Assembly (NCBI RefSeq): GCF_947179165.1
Contig: NC_077239.1
Location: forward strand, 30,642,134-30,706,133
Direction: 5' to 3'
DNA length: 64,000 nucleotides
DNA from: Solanum dulcamara
Taxonomy: Eukaryota > Streptophyta > Magnoliopsida > Solanales > Solanaceae
Below the pieces are notes generated by a model. It made no database searches. It had not been told where the DNA came from and worked only from the letters and a program-made list of their open reading frames with translations. How positions within the stretch are numbered: position 1 is the stretch's first letter; each line of letters starts with the position of its first letter. A program made the translations under genes and the position numbers. Shown in pieces: positions 33,871 to 44,448 of the stretch.

Positions 33871-36800
33871 TGTCACGACCCAACCCCGTAGGCCGCGACT
33901 GGGGTCCGACCTGGACCCCCCGTACACATATCTATTAGCTGAGGTCACATAGAATCGTAAATAAGACAACATCATGTAACAGAGCCCCACTGGGCGATAA
34001 CATTTTCATAAACTGTAGCCCTTTTCGTTTGTATCACAACATGACAGATAATGCAAGCCGACAAGGCTGCCATAACATAATAACATATATCATATATCAT
34101 GTAGACCCAGCTTAATCAAACTGACATACACAACCCACATATACATGTCTGCAGACCTCTAAACATATAAATGATAGCATATGGCGGGACAGGGCCCCCG
34201 CCGTACCCCTGAACGGATAAAACAATTTCTATACATCCGTGGACAGTATCAAAAACTAGGCTCCGATACAATGGAGCCTCTTCCAGCTGAGCTGCATGGA
34301 ATCCTAAGCTGACGGACTTCCAAAATCTGTATCTGTACCAGTGGGCATGAACGCAGCCCCCCGAGAAAGGGAGTCAGTATGATATATGTACTGAGTATGT
34401 AAAACATAATATAATACAACTGGAAGCATATCTGAGATAGAGAAACAGGGGATAAGATATCAATTCAAAAACATGTACCTGTACTTTGTGAATTACAAAA
34501 ACATGCATGTTCGAGTCATATCATATAGCCGGCCCTTTCAGGGGTCCGGTGAATCATCTCTGTAAAACCATCATGGCCCCAGTGCCATCACCACCTTATC
34601 ACAACACATCATCATATATTTATACACGTATCCTGGACCTCTATTGAGGGACTCAGTGAATAATGCAGTGAACTGTGCACAAGAACATATCCTGGCTCGG
34701 GACTCAAGGAAAGAAGTGTTACAGTATACACGAGTAGAGTAGTGAGTAACTATATGCAATTTAAATCGTTATCAGAGACTCGACAGAATAAGAAAGTTAA
34801 GCTTTTGTTTGAGGACCCGAGTAACGGTGTAGTCATCTCGAGTGTCCTCTAAATGCCATTATGGGCTGTCTCAATTATAATCTCGAGGCTCCTACACATG
34901 TACTAAAGTAAAGCCAAATCACTTATGGAACCAGAAACATTTGTTAACATATAGTCTGTAAGACTTGGAGCCTGTATATTTGTTATTTCTTTAGCATATA
35001 ACAGTTTCCAGGGAAATAGTTTGGCTATCGTAGGAGTTCAATATTCAGAAGTAAATAAGAGATGTTCGAGAATAGAGTTACCCTAGAGCTCAGATCATAT
35101 TCAACTTACAACTAAGACAAAGACATGCCCAAAAGAAGAAAGAGAATAAGCTTTATGTAGTCTGTACTTTCTTTCAGGGGATCTGCATCCACATATTTCG
35201 TACCCGGCCCATCATGGGGCTCGGTGAATCATTATGGCATCATAATCTCATTTTTGTACCAAATACGTGTCAAGGAAAATGAGAGATAGCTTTTCACACA
35301 CTACTGTTTAACACGTAGAAGCCTTACTAGGCAATACTCAATCCTTACAGAAATTCCAAAACTAAGCAGTGGATAGGGGTTATGAGGCGTACTTGGAGTT
35401 TTGGGAATGGAATTATCCCCACATTCCACACACAATTCACTTAAGGCTAAAACTTGCCAAAAGAAAAGAAAGATAGCTGTACGAGCTTATACCAAAATAT
35501 GCCAAGAGAAAGCTTTACATACCTTTTGGGAGTTACCCTTTATCCTGCTCGTCTCGTCGTCGTCCGAACCTATTCAATATGAAAGTAATACAAATATCAA
35601 CTACTCTTAAATTTCCAGCATCTTGGATTACGCCTTAGTATCAATGGAATCTATTTCCTTAGTCGTTTCCCCGACTAGTTTTGTTATTCGCTAAGGCGTC
35701 GACGAAAATTAGGCAGAACCTCCCCTGTAATGTGCCCTATCCAAATTTCCAATCAGGTCCCTAAGACCTACAGCCAACCAACAACAACAACCTGCAGCAA
35801 TTCATACCAACAATATACAACATAAACTCCAAACGACTTATTCAAAAATACGATATCAAAATAGGGCGTCTAGCCTTTATTTTGTGACGCCTTTAATTAT
35901 ACATAACGAGGGGTCATGTGGCTTCTACCAGCAGCACCCTAACCCACATTAGGACATATTTAGGCCCTGCAACAACAAGCCACACCCCTGCAGCAGCAAC
36001 TCACAAGAACGACACTTTATTTCGATGACAATTCACTTCTAGCGACTCCAATTTAGTTTATTTCGAACGTCGAGCATTTCTACGACATTCTTAAACTTCC
36101 AGAAGCATAAAAGGTGTGTAATACACCATATAACAATACCATAAACTCCAATTTAAAAGGAAAGGCCTTACCTTACGTTAAACTTGTCAAACTCGCCAAA
36201 ACTTTCCAAAATGTGAAATCTGGACAGCTTACTGTTTTACCTTGTCGCTTCGTTTCGAAGGGGTAATGGAGGGAAACAGGATTTACGTCCTTCATGAAAG
36301 TTATATACATATGTCTTAGGGTCGTAAACAATGTCGAATCATCCCTACATCAATTTTGTACAAAAAGATATGACCAAAATACTTACAGCTGTCCATGTAG
36401 AATTTCCAAAACCAAATTTGAGCAGTACCTCCTCTACACTTCATCACCACTTTTCAAGTTGATACAAGTAGAACTGGATTTTGGAGTCTGAATAAAAGTT
36501 ATATAACCACGAAATACCTTTCCAAAACATATTAAATCACTCGAAACGAATCTGTACACAAGAAGTTATACCAATATTACTAACCACTGTCCCTTCCAAA
36601 AACGGGTTTATTAATTAACGTTTTCTCTTATTTTCTCTTCCAAATTCCAATTGCAAAGCTGGAGTTTTACTTCCATGAAGGTCTTAAAACACATATATAC
36701 GTATCCATGTACTTAAGGTACACCGTATATAATTAATTCACGGAAGAAAATTGGAAAACTAACCTTAAATCTTCAACAACGATGGCTGCCTCTCTATTTC

Positions 36801-37429
36801 CCTCTTTCACGTTTTTTTCTCCAAGGCTGCTGCTATCAAAGATAATGAACAACTAAGGAGTCATATACACATATATATATATATATATATAAGGTGACAC
36901 GTGTCATCCCCTAAGGGTGACACGTGTCAAGCCCTTATTGGGCCACCTCAACACACGGCCAATGGGGTGCTGCCACGTGGCAGTGGGGTCCACCTCCCCC
37001 AAGCAGGTGGGTCACCTACTTGACCCCAAGCAGGTGGGTCACCTGCCTGCTTGAGGTGCTGCCACGTGTCGCTTCTTCATTGGCTACCACGTGTCGTCTT
37101 TTTTTTTTCCTCGCGGGCTCGTAATCTCGTCTTATTTTATGTACCTATGTAATCCGTGCTACGTAAGTTTGGTATGTAATCAAGTAACTCACGTATGTAA
37201 GATTTCTAAATTAGTAGCTTGCGTAGATAAGTCGAGTCCTACGACTCGTTACTTGGCCTCCTATTCCTTCCGGATTCTTATATGATTCCCCTTCCAACCT
37301 TCTCTACTACGGGGTATCACATCCTCCCTTCGTTGGAGTCATTTGATAGTGTCGTAGCATATCCGGTTCATATGGTAATGTCCAAGGAACTTATGAAACA
37401 TTCTGAGTTTAAAAGGGTGAGGTGTAACA
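33871..37429 (-). mobile_element. Family B solo LTR, complete, 3559 bp
   Basis: It opens TGTCACGACCCAACCCCGTA and closes GAGGTGTAACA. In its own (minus) orientation it starts TGTTACACCTC and ends GGGTCGTGACA, both typical of Solanaceae-like chromovirus LTRs. It is bounded by TG...CA ends and GGAAA on both sides, with no internal region, so it is the product of recombination between the two LTRs of a full element. It contains a strong promoter-like region at 36868-37093. A second, older and truncated copy lies at 19256-21689. No coding potential. Confidence 0.95.
36868..37093 (-). promoter_or_regulatory. Solo LTR promoter region: five G-boxes and TATA run
   Basis: Five perfect CACGTG hexamers lie at 36898-36903, 36921-36926, 36974-36979, 37063-37068 and 37088-37093, most within GACACGTGTC or GCCACGTGGC contexts. 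On the minus strand they precede a TATA run (36868-36890) by 8 to 200 bases, the expected layout for an LTR U3. A direct repeat of AAGCAGGTGGGTCACCT lies between the third and fourth box. CACGTG is bound by plant bZIP and bHLH factors; response to ABA, light or stress is inference. Confidence 0.75.
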
Positions 37430-37434
37430 GGAAA
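37430..37434. repeat. Target site duplication GGAAA, right copy
   Basis: GGAAA immediately after the LTR end GTGTAACA. It pairs with 33866-33870. Beyond it the family A LTR resumes (TGCCCTTATATACCGCC), in register with the sequence before the insertion. Confidence 0.92.
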
Positions 37435-37496
37435 TGCCCTTATATACCGCCTGGTCTTGATCTAGGTCTTATATAAATCTATAACTTTAGCCCAAC

Positions 37497-37660
37497 CTCG
37501 ATGCCTCAACTCAATGTCATAAAATGAGCACATCCTCGATGCCTCAAATCAGTGTAATAAAATGAGCGCATCCTCGATGCCTCGAATTAGTATTATAAAA
37601 TGAGCGCATCCTCAATGCCTCAAATTATGTATAATAAAATGAGCGCATCCTCAATGCCCC
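37497..37660. repeat. 39-base tandem subrepeat in family A 5' LTR, about 4 units
   Basis: The same unit as at 27343-27540 (ATAAAATGAGCGCATCCTC and GATGCCTCAAATC parts), in the same LTR position but with about four units. This confirms the array as an original part of the LTR rather than a later insertion. Confidence 0.9.
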
Positions 37661-40002
37661 CATTCCACAGAAAATAGTAGCAATAAAGACAGTATGACCC
37701 CAATTCAAAATTAGTATAAAATAGTTTGGGTTATAACCCAGCTTTCTCAAATCAATACCAAGAACCAATACATGCACTAGGATCGACTACATCCATGAGA
37801 AAACTACGATCTAGTGCAATGTATGCCATCACCAGCATCCAAACAACATGCACAATCATATAAAATAATGATTCCACAAGTACCTTACCCTCTAGAGAAT
37901 AAAAACACAAATCACAAATACAACCGACCTCTAATTAAGGCCTAAATCTCAAATATACTCCTCTAACTCAATCACACGGCCCAAAAGGGAACTCTACCCT
38001 AAATGCGTAACAAAGAGGAGGAAAATAAGGAAATAGGTGCTCAACTAGTCAATCAATACCTCTAGATCCATCTGGAAAATATCACCTGTAGATTCATAAC
38101 TATAGATAGCCCCGCCAAATGGCAATAGGAAAGCATAGGGGATTCTAGCCCTAAATCTATAAATGGGATCCAACAACAATACACAAGCCTAACGGGTGGA
38201 AATATCTACACCAAGTCTTCAAGATAGGTGCTATAACAGTGAAGGACTCTAAGTCTCATAACTTTCGGCTAACAATGGCTATATCAACTAAGTTTCATCC
38301 TAAAATCAATCCTAACGCGCAACTCCACCAATCATCATAAACGATGAACAAGCTACCTAATATGGGCTAACCAAGGCCAAACTAAGGCATAATCATTAAT
38401 CTTACCAACTAGATTGGGGGTCTCATAAAGGCAACCTAGCTTAATGCTCATGTCGGGAAGAAGATGCAAAAAAATTGGAATTGAGCCTAACCCATTACGT
38501 ACAATCTAAACTACAAGCTATTTATAATAAACAATACCTTATGAAGCTCAATAAAAATAAAGGAAACCATAGCCTACCTCAAAGCCGAACACGCGCGCTC
38601 TAATCTACTTTTCGATAGCTTTTCTCTCCAAAGACAACTCCAAATGCTTCCACGCAATAAAAATGTTGATCACCTTATCAATGTGAACGTTTTTGACACT
38701 AAAAACATAAGTTTTTGAAAAGGACCTAAAATTGGGTTTAAAATGGGATTGTGAGACCCGCAATGGGAATCCCAAAAATAACACTGTGAAAAAATGTTCT
38801 AAACACATTATTGAGCTTGTACCCCAAAATGGGGCACAATGTGATGCGCAAAATGACCTAAATCAACCAAACATTTTAAAAAAGCATTAAAGTGCTAAAC
38901 TAAGCTTGGGCAGCCCCTTTGGGCAAGAAATTACCTCAAACCGATGATCTTCACACTTCCCCGAACCTACCAACCATGATCAATATGAACCCAAAGGACT
39001 AAGAATCGCTCAATTTGGAGATTTATGACTCCCAAAATCAAAGAAAAGAAAATGGAGTTTGGGCCATTTGACGTCTTTTAACTTAAATACCAGACGACGT
39101 TGGCCTTTGCGATTGCAAAGATTGGATCACGATCACGACACCCAAATTAAATGACCATCATGATCGGAGGAGGATCTTCGCGAATGCGAAGGCTAAGCAG
39201 ACCTGATAATCTCGATCACGAATAAGACCTCGCGATCGCGTTGGTCTGGATGACTGGTCTTTGAAAATGCCACCACTAGGGATCACGATCGTGAAAGGAA
39301 ATGGTGCTTGCACCAGCAGGTGTTGTACCATCTCAACCTTGAGATTTGAACAAGCTTTGATGGTGTGCTCGAGATTCGTTCGGAATCACGTTCGCACAAA
39401 TGAATTATGCTATTCCATCAAATTCGACATTCTGGGGTCAATGGTGTAGTCAAATTTTCCATCCGAGGGTGTCTCTACAAAATATAGTCCCCACACCCAA
39501 GCATAATTTTTTGCCAATATCCATAAGAGGGCTCGAAATGAGACCATAAGCCTAGAGACACGAACAAAAGGTCATTCTAGATCGAATTCAACATTTTAGA
39601 GCTAACCGCACTGACGAAATTTCAATTTGAGCATGTTTACCAAAAATATTGACCAAGGTTAACCTTAGGCCAAATTTTAAAGGATAGAGTGCCAAATGGC
39701 CTCATACTCACATAAATTGCCTTGATACTCAAGACGACCATGCTACTACTTAATTTGGCCATTCCAAAGCTGATAAAATCGACAGAATTGCGTTCTGAGG
39801 TCATCTTCCTAGATTTTTGAGAGAAGTCAATTGTTCAAACTCCAAGAGCAACAAAACATGGAAACAGACATAAATCCAAACATACAACCAGGCGACCGAA
39901 ATGCCAGTGCCAGTAAGTCATAAATGTCTTGAGGTCGCTATAGGAAAGCTCTAAATGCTGAAAAGAACGAAAAGTACAAAAATGACCCGGAGAGTAATTA
40001 CA

Positions 40003-42413
40003 TAATTAGGGACAATAAGGCCTCCACAATAACCTACTGAAATAACATAACTGGACCAGTGAGGTCACAACAACATTAAGAAAATAATGAAAGGGTGGAC
40101 AAGGATGAATAGACTAATGAAGAACTCGAAAGATGACAAGGTTGCAACTGACATCATATGTGCAATAAGTCGACAAAGCTATAAGTGAAAGCTGAGAAGA
40201 TCCAATAGAGTATGTCTACAAGTCTCTACGAATACTACAATTTAACTGGTTGGAAAAAGTCTCCAACCATGCCAATAATTATATATAAAACTCAAGTATG
40301 CCAAAACCTACAAGCAACCAACAGCTCTAGAAAGAATAAAGCTTACCAAACCTCAGGAGAGACAATACCCTATTTGCAAAGGCCGATCAAGACCTCTCTC
40401 TGAACCTGCAACATGAAATGCAGCATTTCTAGGCAATGGCACATAAATACGAATGGAAATGTAGTGGTATGTAAGTCGAAAAGTAGAATCATAAATAGTT
40501 ACAGTAAAAAGGGTAATAGAGTTACCACCTAAAATTAAAACTCTGATAGTCTCCATGGCCGACATCTGACGTCATAATAATAAAATATGCATGTTATACT
40601 CGTGTAATCGTATGTTGTGAATACATACATATAGATGAAAATGCATGACATAACAACCAAATGCTAGCAATGATGGTCTCTTCTTATAGCTAACCAACAT
40701 CATATTGCCAACCTACGGCCATCTGTATAATATACATAGTGTTTTGGGCAAATGGACTCCCTTCCTCTCCGATTATAGCTCGGATTAAATGAATAACATG
40801 TCATGTATGATATGAACTTTGAATGCATATACTAGGCCATAACAAGAACTTAGCCAATCTTAGCTCATTGGTACTCTTATTTTCATAATCTCTCAATCAC
40901 TTCCATATAACATCCAAATGCCTTGTAGAACTTCATATGCTTTCAAAATAAACCTAAAAACTTAACTTGACTCTAGAAAGGTAACTTAAACCTGAGGATG
41001 TTCACAAAGATCTTAATGTTCTTAATGAATCTCTTTGTGACTTCATTTAACTTTCATACGATCATTTAGGCCTATAAAATTCATAATAGACTCAAAGCTC
41101 TTAACTCGGCTTCAACCTAGAAAATTAATTATTTAGTAACTCAAAAGGAGACTGACATGCTTGACTTGATTTATTACAAATGACTCCAAATTGATAATTG
41201 TATGATCCTTTTTAGAAACCAGATTGCTTGACAAGTCCATGAACGAAAGAACATAATACAAGGTCTAGTATTGATATCATTTTCAAATAACATTTTCATA
41301 GAAACTTCTAACAAGAAATAATGACTTAACAACTCCTTTAGATACAACATAATAAGTCTCCAACAATTTTTCCTTTCTTTTAGGACAATAGCTTGCTAAT
41401 AGACAAAAGGAATAAGAAATTTGACGGCAAATAACTTAAATTATGAAACATATTTCCCAACATTACAAGTTCTATAACCATATGATAAAATCTAGGAATA
41501 AAATTAGGTGACATCCCAATGCCCTTCCCAGAAGGTCTTCATAGCAATAAAATAGCAAAACAAATGATTCATTTGATGATTTGTAATTGTTGAGATTCGT
41601 ACGATATGAAAAAAGAACTTTGCCTTAACATACCTTAAATATGATCTTGAATTTTTTGAGGTATAACCAATTTTTTTTGATGATCGAATATAACATCGAC
41701 CTATTTGTTTTTCCACAAAATTTGTCCAGCGATCCATTCATGTATATGTACTATAGCCTATGTGATCTTTTTGGATGAAAATGAATTTTATCTGGTCATA
41801 TGCAAATGTCTAAGCTACAACAAATAAGATAAATAAATTTGTGGAAAGGAATAAATATTTTTCTTTGGTTGAAGCCTTCGTACATGCATATATGCATATA
41901 CATATATAGAGACAACAGGACTTAAATGGTCAATAGTTTCTTACTTTAGTGGTGGCAACTGAATACATAGCTTGGTGGAAACTTTTTGTTAAAAAAATAT
42001 ATATATTAGATGCACTTGTCAACCACTTCCACGTGGAAGTGGTGGATCCCATACCTCTAATTTCTCCCATTATACATGCATTTGGGTAATGCGTTGGTTC
42101 GTAATAAAATACATATAATTTTTAAATATATTATAATTAATAAAAAAATTATTTTAAAAAAAGTCCACCTTATATAATAATATTTTTTTTGACATAACAA
42201 GACTTACTATCTCTATAACAATATTAGTAATTTATAAAACTATTATAAAAATAAATACATACACAACTATATCATAGCTGAACGAATTTTCATAAATCTT
42301 TTAGATATTTATAAAAGACAATAAAAATATATTTGTTTCCATATAACTCAAATTTAGGCTAGTAAGCCTTCGACACGAGACTAAGAACAACCGTAAATAT
42401 GAGGGGTGTTACA
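40003..42413 (-). mobile_element. Element C 3' LTR (minus orientation)
   Basis: On the minus strand this starts TGTAACACCCCTCATATTTA at 42413, directly after a polypurine tract, the standard 3' LTR junction. TATA-like sequence lies near 41885-41910 and a G-box palindrome at 42022-42043. The far end at 40003 abuts the family A LTR; no clear CA terminus is seen there, so it may be truncated. The sequence around 40180-40480 resembles R-U5 parts of Solanaceae LTRs. Small ORFs within are chance. Confidence 0.75.
42022..42043. promoter_or_regulatory. 22-base perfect palindrome centred on CACGTG
   Basis: ACCACTTCCAC faces GTGGAAGTGGT with no spacer, giving a perfect palindrome with a G-box at 42029-42034. 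It sits in the U3 part of the element C LTR, about 120 bases upstream of the TATA-like sequence on the minus strand. A bZIP/bHLH binding site is plausible by motif. Confidence 0.6.
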
Positions 42414-42426
42414 TCTTTCCCCCCTC
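42414..42426 (-). other. Element C polypurine tract
   Basis: The minus strand reads GAGGGGGGAAAGA immediately before the LTR start TGTAACACC. This is the classic plus-strand priming site of LTR retrotransposons and sets the orientation of element C. Confidence 0.85.
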
Positions 42427-42805
42427 AAGATCATTCTAGGACTTGAGCCTTCGTTTTTATTGAGACTCCAAATCAATGTAATCTAGTCAAATAAATAGTC
42501 ACCATAGGATTTCAAAACTAACAATACTCATATTATTATATGCCTAGCCTAAATCCAAAACTTGCCCAAGTTTATAATCAAGTTACTAATCTTGATGCCA
42601 ATTAATTTGTTCACTCTCATATTTCCTAAATTTCAAGCCTAGGGTTATGTCTCAATTCTCCCAAATAACATAAATCTAATCATATTCATATAAGATAATA
42701 CACTACACCTAATACTAAATTATAGTATCATTAAATTAGAACTTGAATCATAACGTGAGAACTCTAAGAAAACTTTAAATAAATAAATTAATAGAACTCA
42801 CATGG
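42427..42805 (-). other. Element C internal 3' end, non-coding
   Basis: About 380 AT-rich bases upstream of the polypurine tract on the minus strand, presumably the 3' untranslated end of element C. I recognise no protein motif. It stops near 42805 where plus-oriented family A LTR sequence begins (ATTGAGCATCGATTGG). Confidence 0.5.
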
Positions 42806-43891
42806 TTCGTATTGAGCATCGATTGGTTCCCCATTTTGGGGTACAAGCTTAGTAATGCATTTAGGATATTTTTACGGAGTCATTTTTGAGATTTCAATGC
42901 GGGTCCCGCAATCACATTTTAGACCCAATTTTGGATCAGTCTCCGAAAAATACAATTTTGTATCAAAAAGTTCATATTAACGAGGTGATCAACATTTTGA
43001 TAGCTTGGAGGCATTTGTAGTCATTTTTTGGAGCAAAAGGCTATCGGGAAGTGGACTTGGAGCGCATGTGTTTGACTTTGAGGTAGGCTACAATCTCCTT
43101 TCTTTTGATTTAGCCTTTTAAGATAGTGTATATCATAAACTGCATGTGGTTCGTATTGTATGTGATGGGTTAGGCTTGATTTCTAGATCTTTGGTTCTTT
43201 GTCCTAGTGTGAGCCTTAGGCTGGGTTACCTTTATGAGACTTCCAATCTAGTGGTAAGATTATTGATTATGCCTCAGTTTGGTCTTGGTTAGCCTATTTT
43301 AGGTGGCTTGTTCAATGTTTATGGTGATTGGAAGATTTGCATCTAAGTATTGATTTTTGGATGAGACATAGTTGATGTACCCATTGTTCACTGAAATTTA
43401 TGAGGCTTAATGTCCTTCGCTATTGTAGCACCCTTCTTGAAGCCTTGGTGTAGTGATTTCTATCCGGTTAGGCTTGTGGTCTACTTTCGGATCCCATTTT
43501 TTATTTAGAGCTAAAATTCCCTAAGCTTTCTTGTTGCCGTTTGGCGAGACTAGCTGTGGTTTTATTCTCGGGGTTGTATTCCCTGTTGGATCTAGAGTTT
43601 TTATTTACTAGCTAAGACCTTTCCTCACTTTCCTCCTCCTTGTTACCTAGTTAGGGTTGAGTTCCCTTTTGGGTCTTGTTGTTGAGTTAGAGGAGTAGAT
43701 TTGAGCCATAAGCCTTGGTTAGAGGTCGGTTACATGTGCTAGTCCTGTTTCTATTCTCTAGTGGGTAAGGAGCTTGTGGAGTCACTATTATATGTGATTA
43801 TGCATGTTTTTTGGGTGCTGGTGATAGCATGCATTATATTGGATCATTATTTTCTCATGGATGTAGACAACCCAGTGCATGCAGTGGTTCT
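42806..43891 (+). mobile_element. A2 5' LTR fragment
   Basis: It runs from ATTGAGCATCGATTGG to GTGGTTCTTGG, matching the 3' LTR at about 45575-46665 with scattered differences and indels. Both its beginning and end are inside the LTR, so it is truncated on each side. The right-hand border is the deletion junction with internal sequence. No coding potential. Confidence 0.85.
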
Positions 43892-44448
43892 TGGCATTTG
43901 AACATTGGGTTTGTGCCTTGGGCTAAGTTATTTATTTTGAGTTCTTGTTGCCCATCAATGTTCAGGTTGTGCTTACATTTCCTTCATGGTTATTTGGCCA
44001 GTGTTCAGATGGTACTAAGAATTTTTGCAGTGGTTTAGGATGAGTAGGATACCCATGACGACTAAAAAGTCTTGACTTTGGAGTATAAAGCAAAGAATTT
44101 GACTTGGGAGTTATTTAGCATCTCCTCTTGTCTGTTGGTCGCCTAATGCTGAGGCATCTGTGTGGTTTTGGCTTATTTTGGGTTAGTCTATTCCTCTAAC
44201 TTGAGTTTTTTCTTGTTGAGTGAAAGTTAGTATCAAAAGAGAGAAATTGGGAGTTGGTTTGAGTTATGAAGAAGAAAAGTGAAATTGGGACTTTTCCCGG
44301 AGCTTGAGTTTTGGGTTGGCATTGCCTTACCCAAGAAGGTACCTGTAGGTTTGGCGGAGCTTGCAGGCATATATTTCTAATGTGTTCATGCCCTTGGGTT
44401 CTTTTACCTCCTTTGACTTTTGAGGACGAAAGTCCTTTTAATAGTGAA
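43892..44448 (+). other. A2 internal 3' remnant
   Basis: Begins near AACATTGGGTTTGTGCC and ends TTTGAGGACGAAAGTCCTTT before the LTR start. The same block, reversed, is next to the 3' LTR of the minus-strand copy. A sequence of the type TTTGAGGACGAAAGT before the LTR is common in plant chromoviruses. The ORF at 44311-44517 crosses into the LTR and is not a gene. Confidence 0.75.

Larger units (their letters stand above)
27241..40002 (-). mobile_element. Family A element: chromovirus-like, minus strand, pol lost, with nested solo LTR
   Basis: Two related LTR blocks (27343-29837 and 32969-40002) lie in the same minus orientation around a 3.1-kb internal region that has a tRNA-iMet type primer site at its 5' end. 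The leader after the primer site resembles that of element D (53.4 kb), a Tekay/Del-like chromovirus. No RT, RNase H or integrase motif is readable in the internal region, so this is a deletion derivative or a non-autonomous relative. Its 5' LTR contains the family B solo LTR at 33871-37429. Confidence 0.78.
32969..40002 (-). mobile_element. Family A 5' LTR, split by the solo LTR
   Basis: On the minus strand it begins TGTAATTACTCTCC at 40002 and ends GGTCGTAATA at 32969. Removing the nested 3559-base LTR and its extra GGAAA gives about 3.47 kb, close to the 3.65-kb plus-strand copy at 44449-48104. The terminal CA has decayed to TA. The flank on the 40003 side does not match the flank at 27240, so no target duplication can be claimed. 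Confidence 0.85.

Noticed and set aside
40003..42413. Possible host gene in the long stretch without transposon coding
   Set aside because: A polypurine tract and TGTAACACCCC terminus at 42413 identify it as an LTR, and no long or conserved ORF is present.
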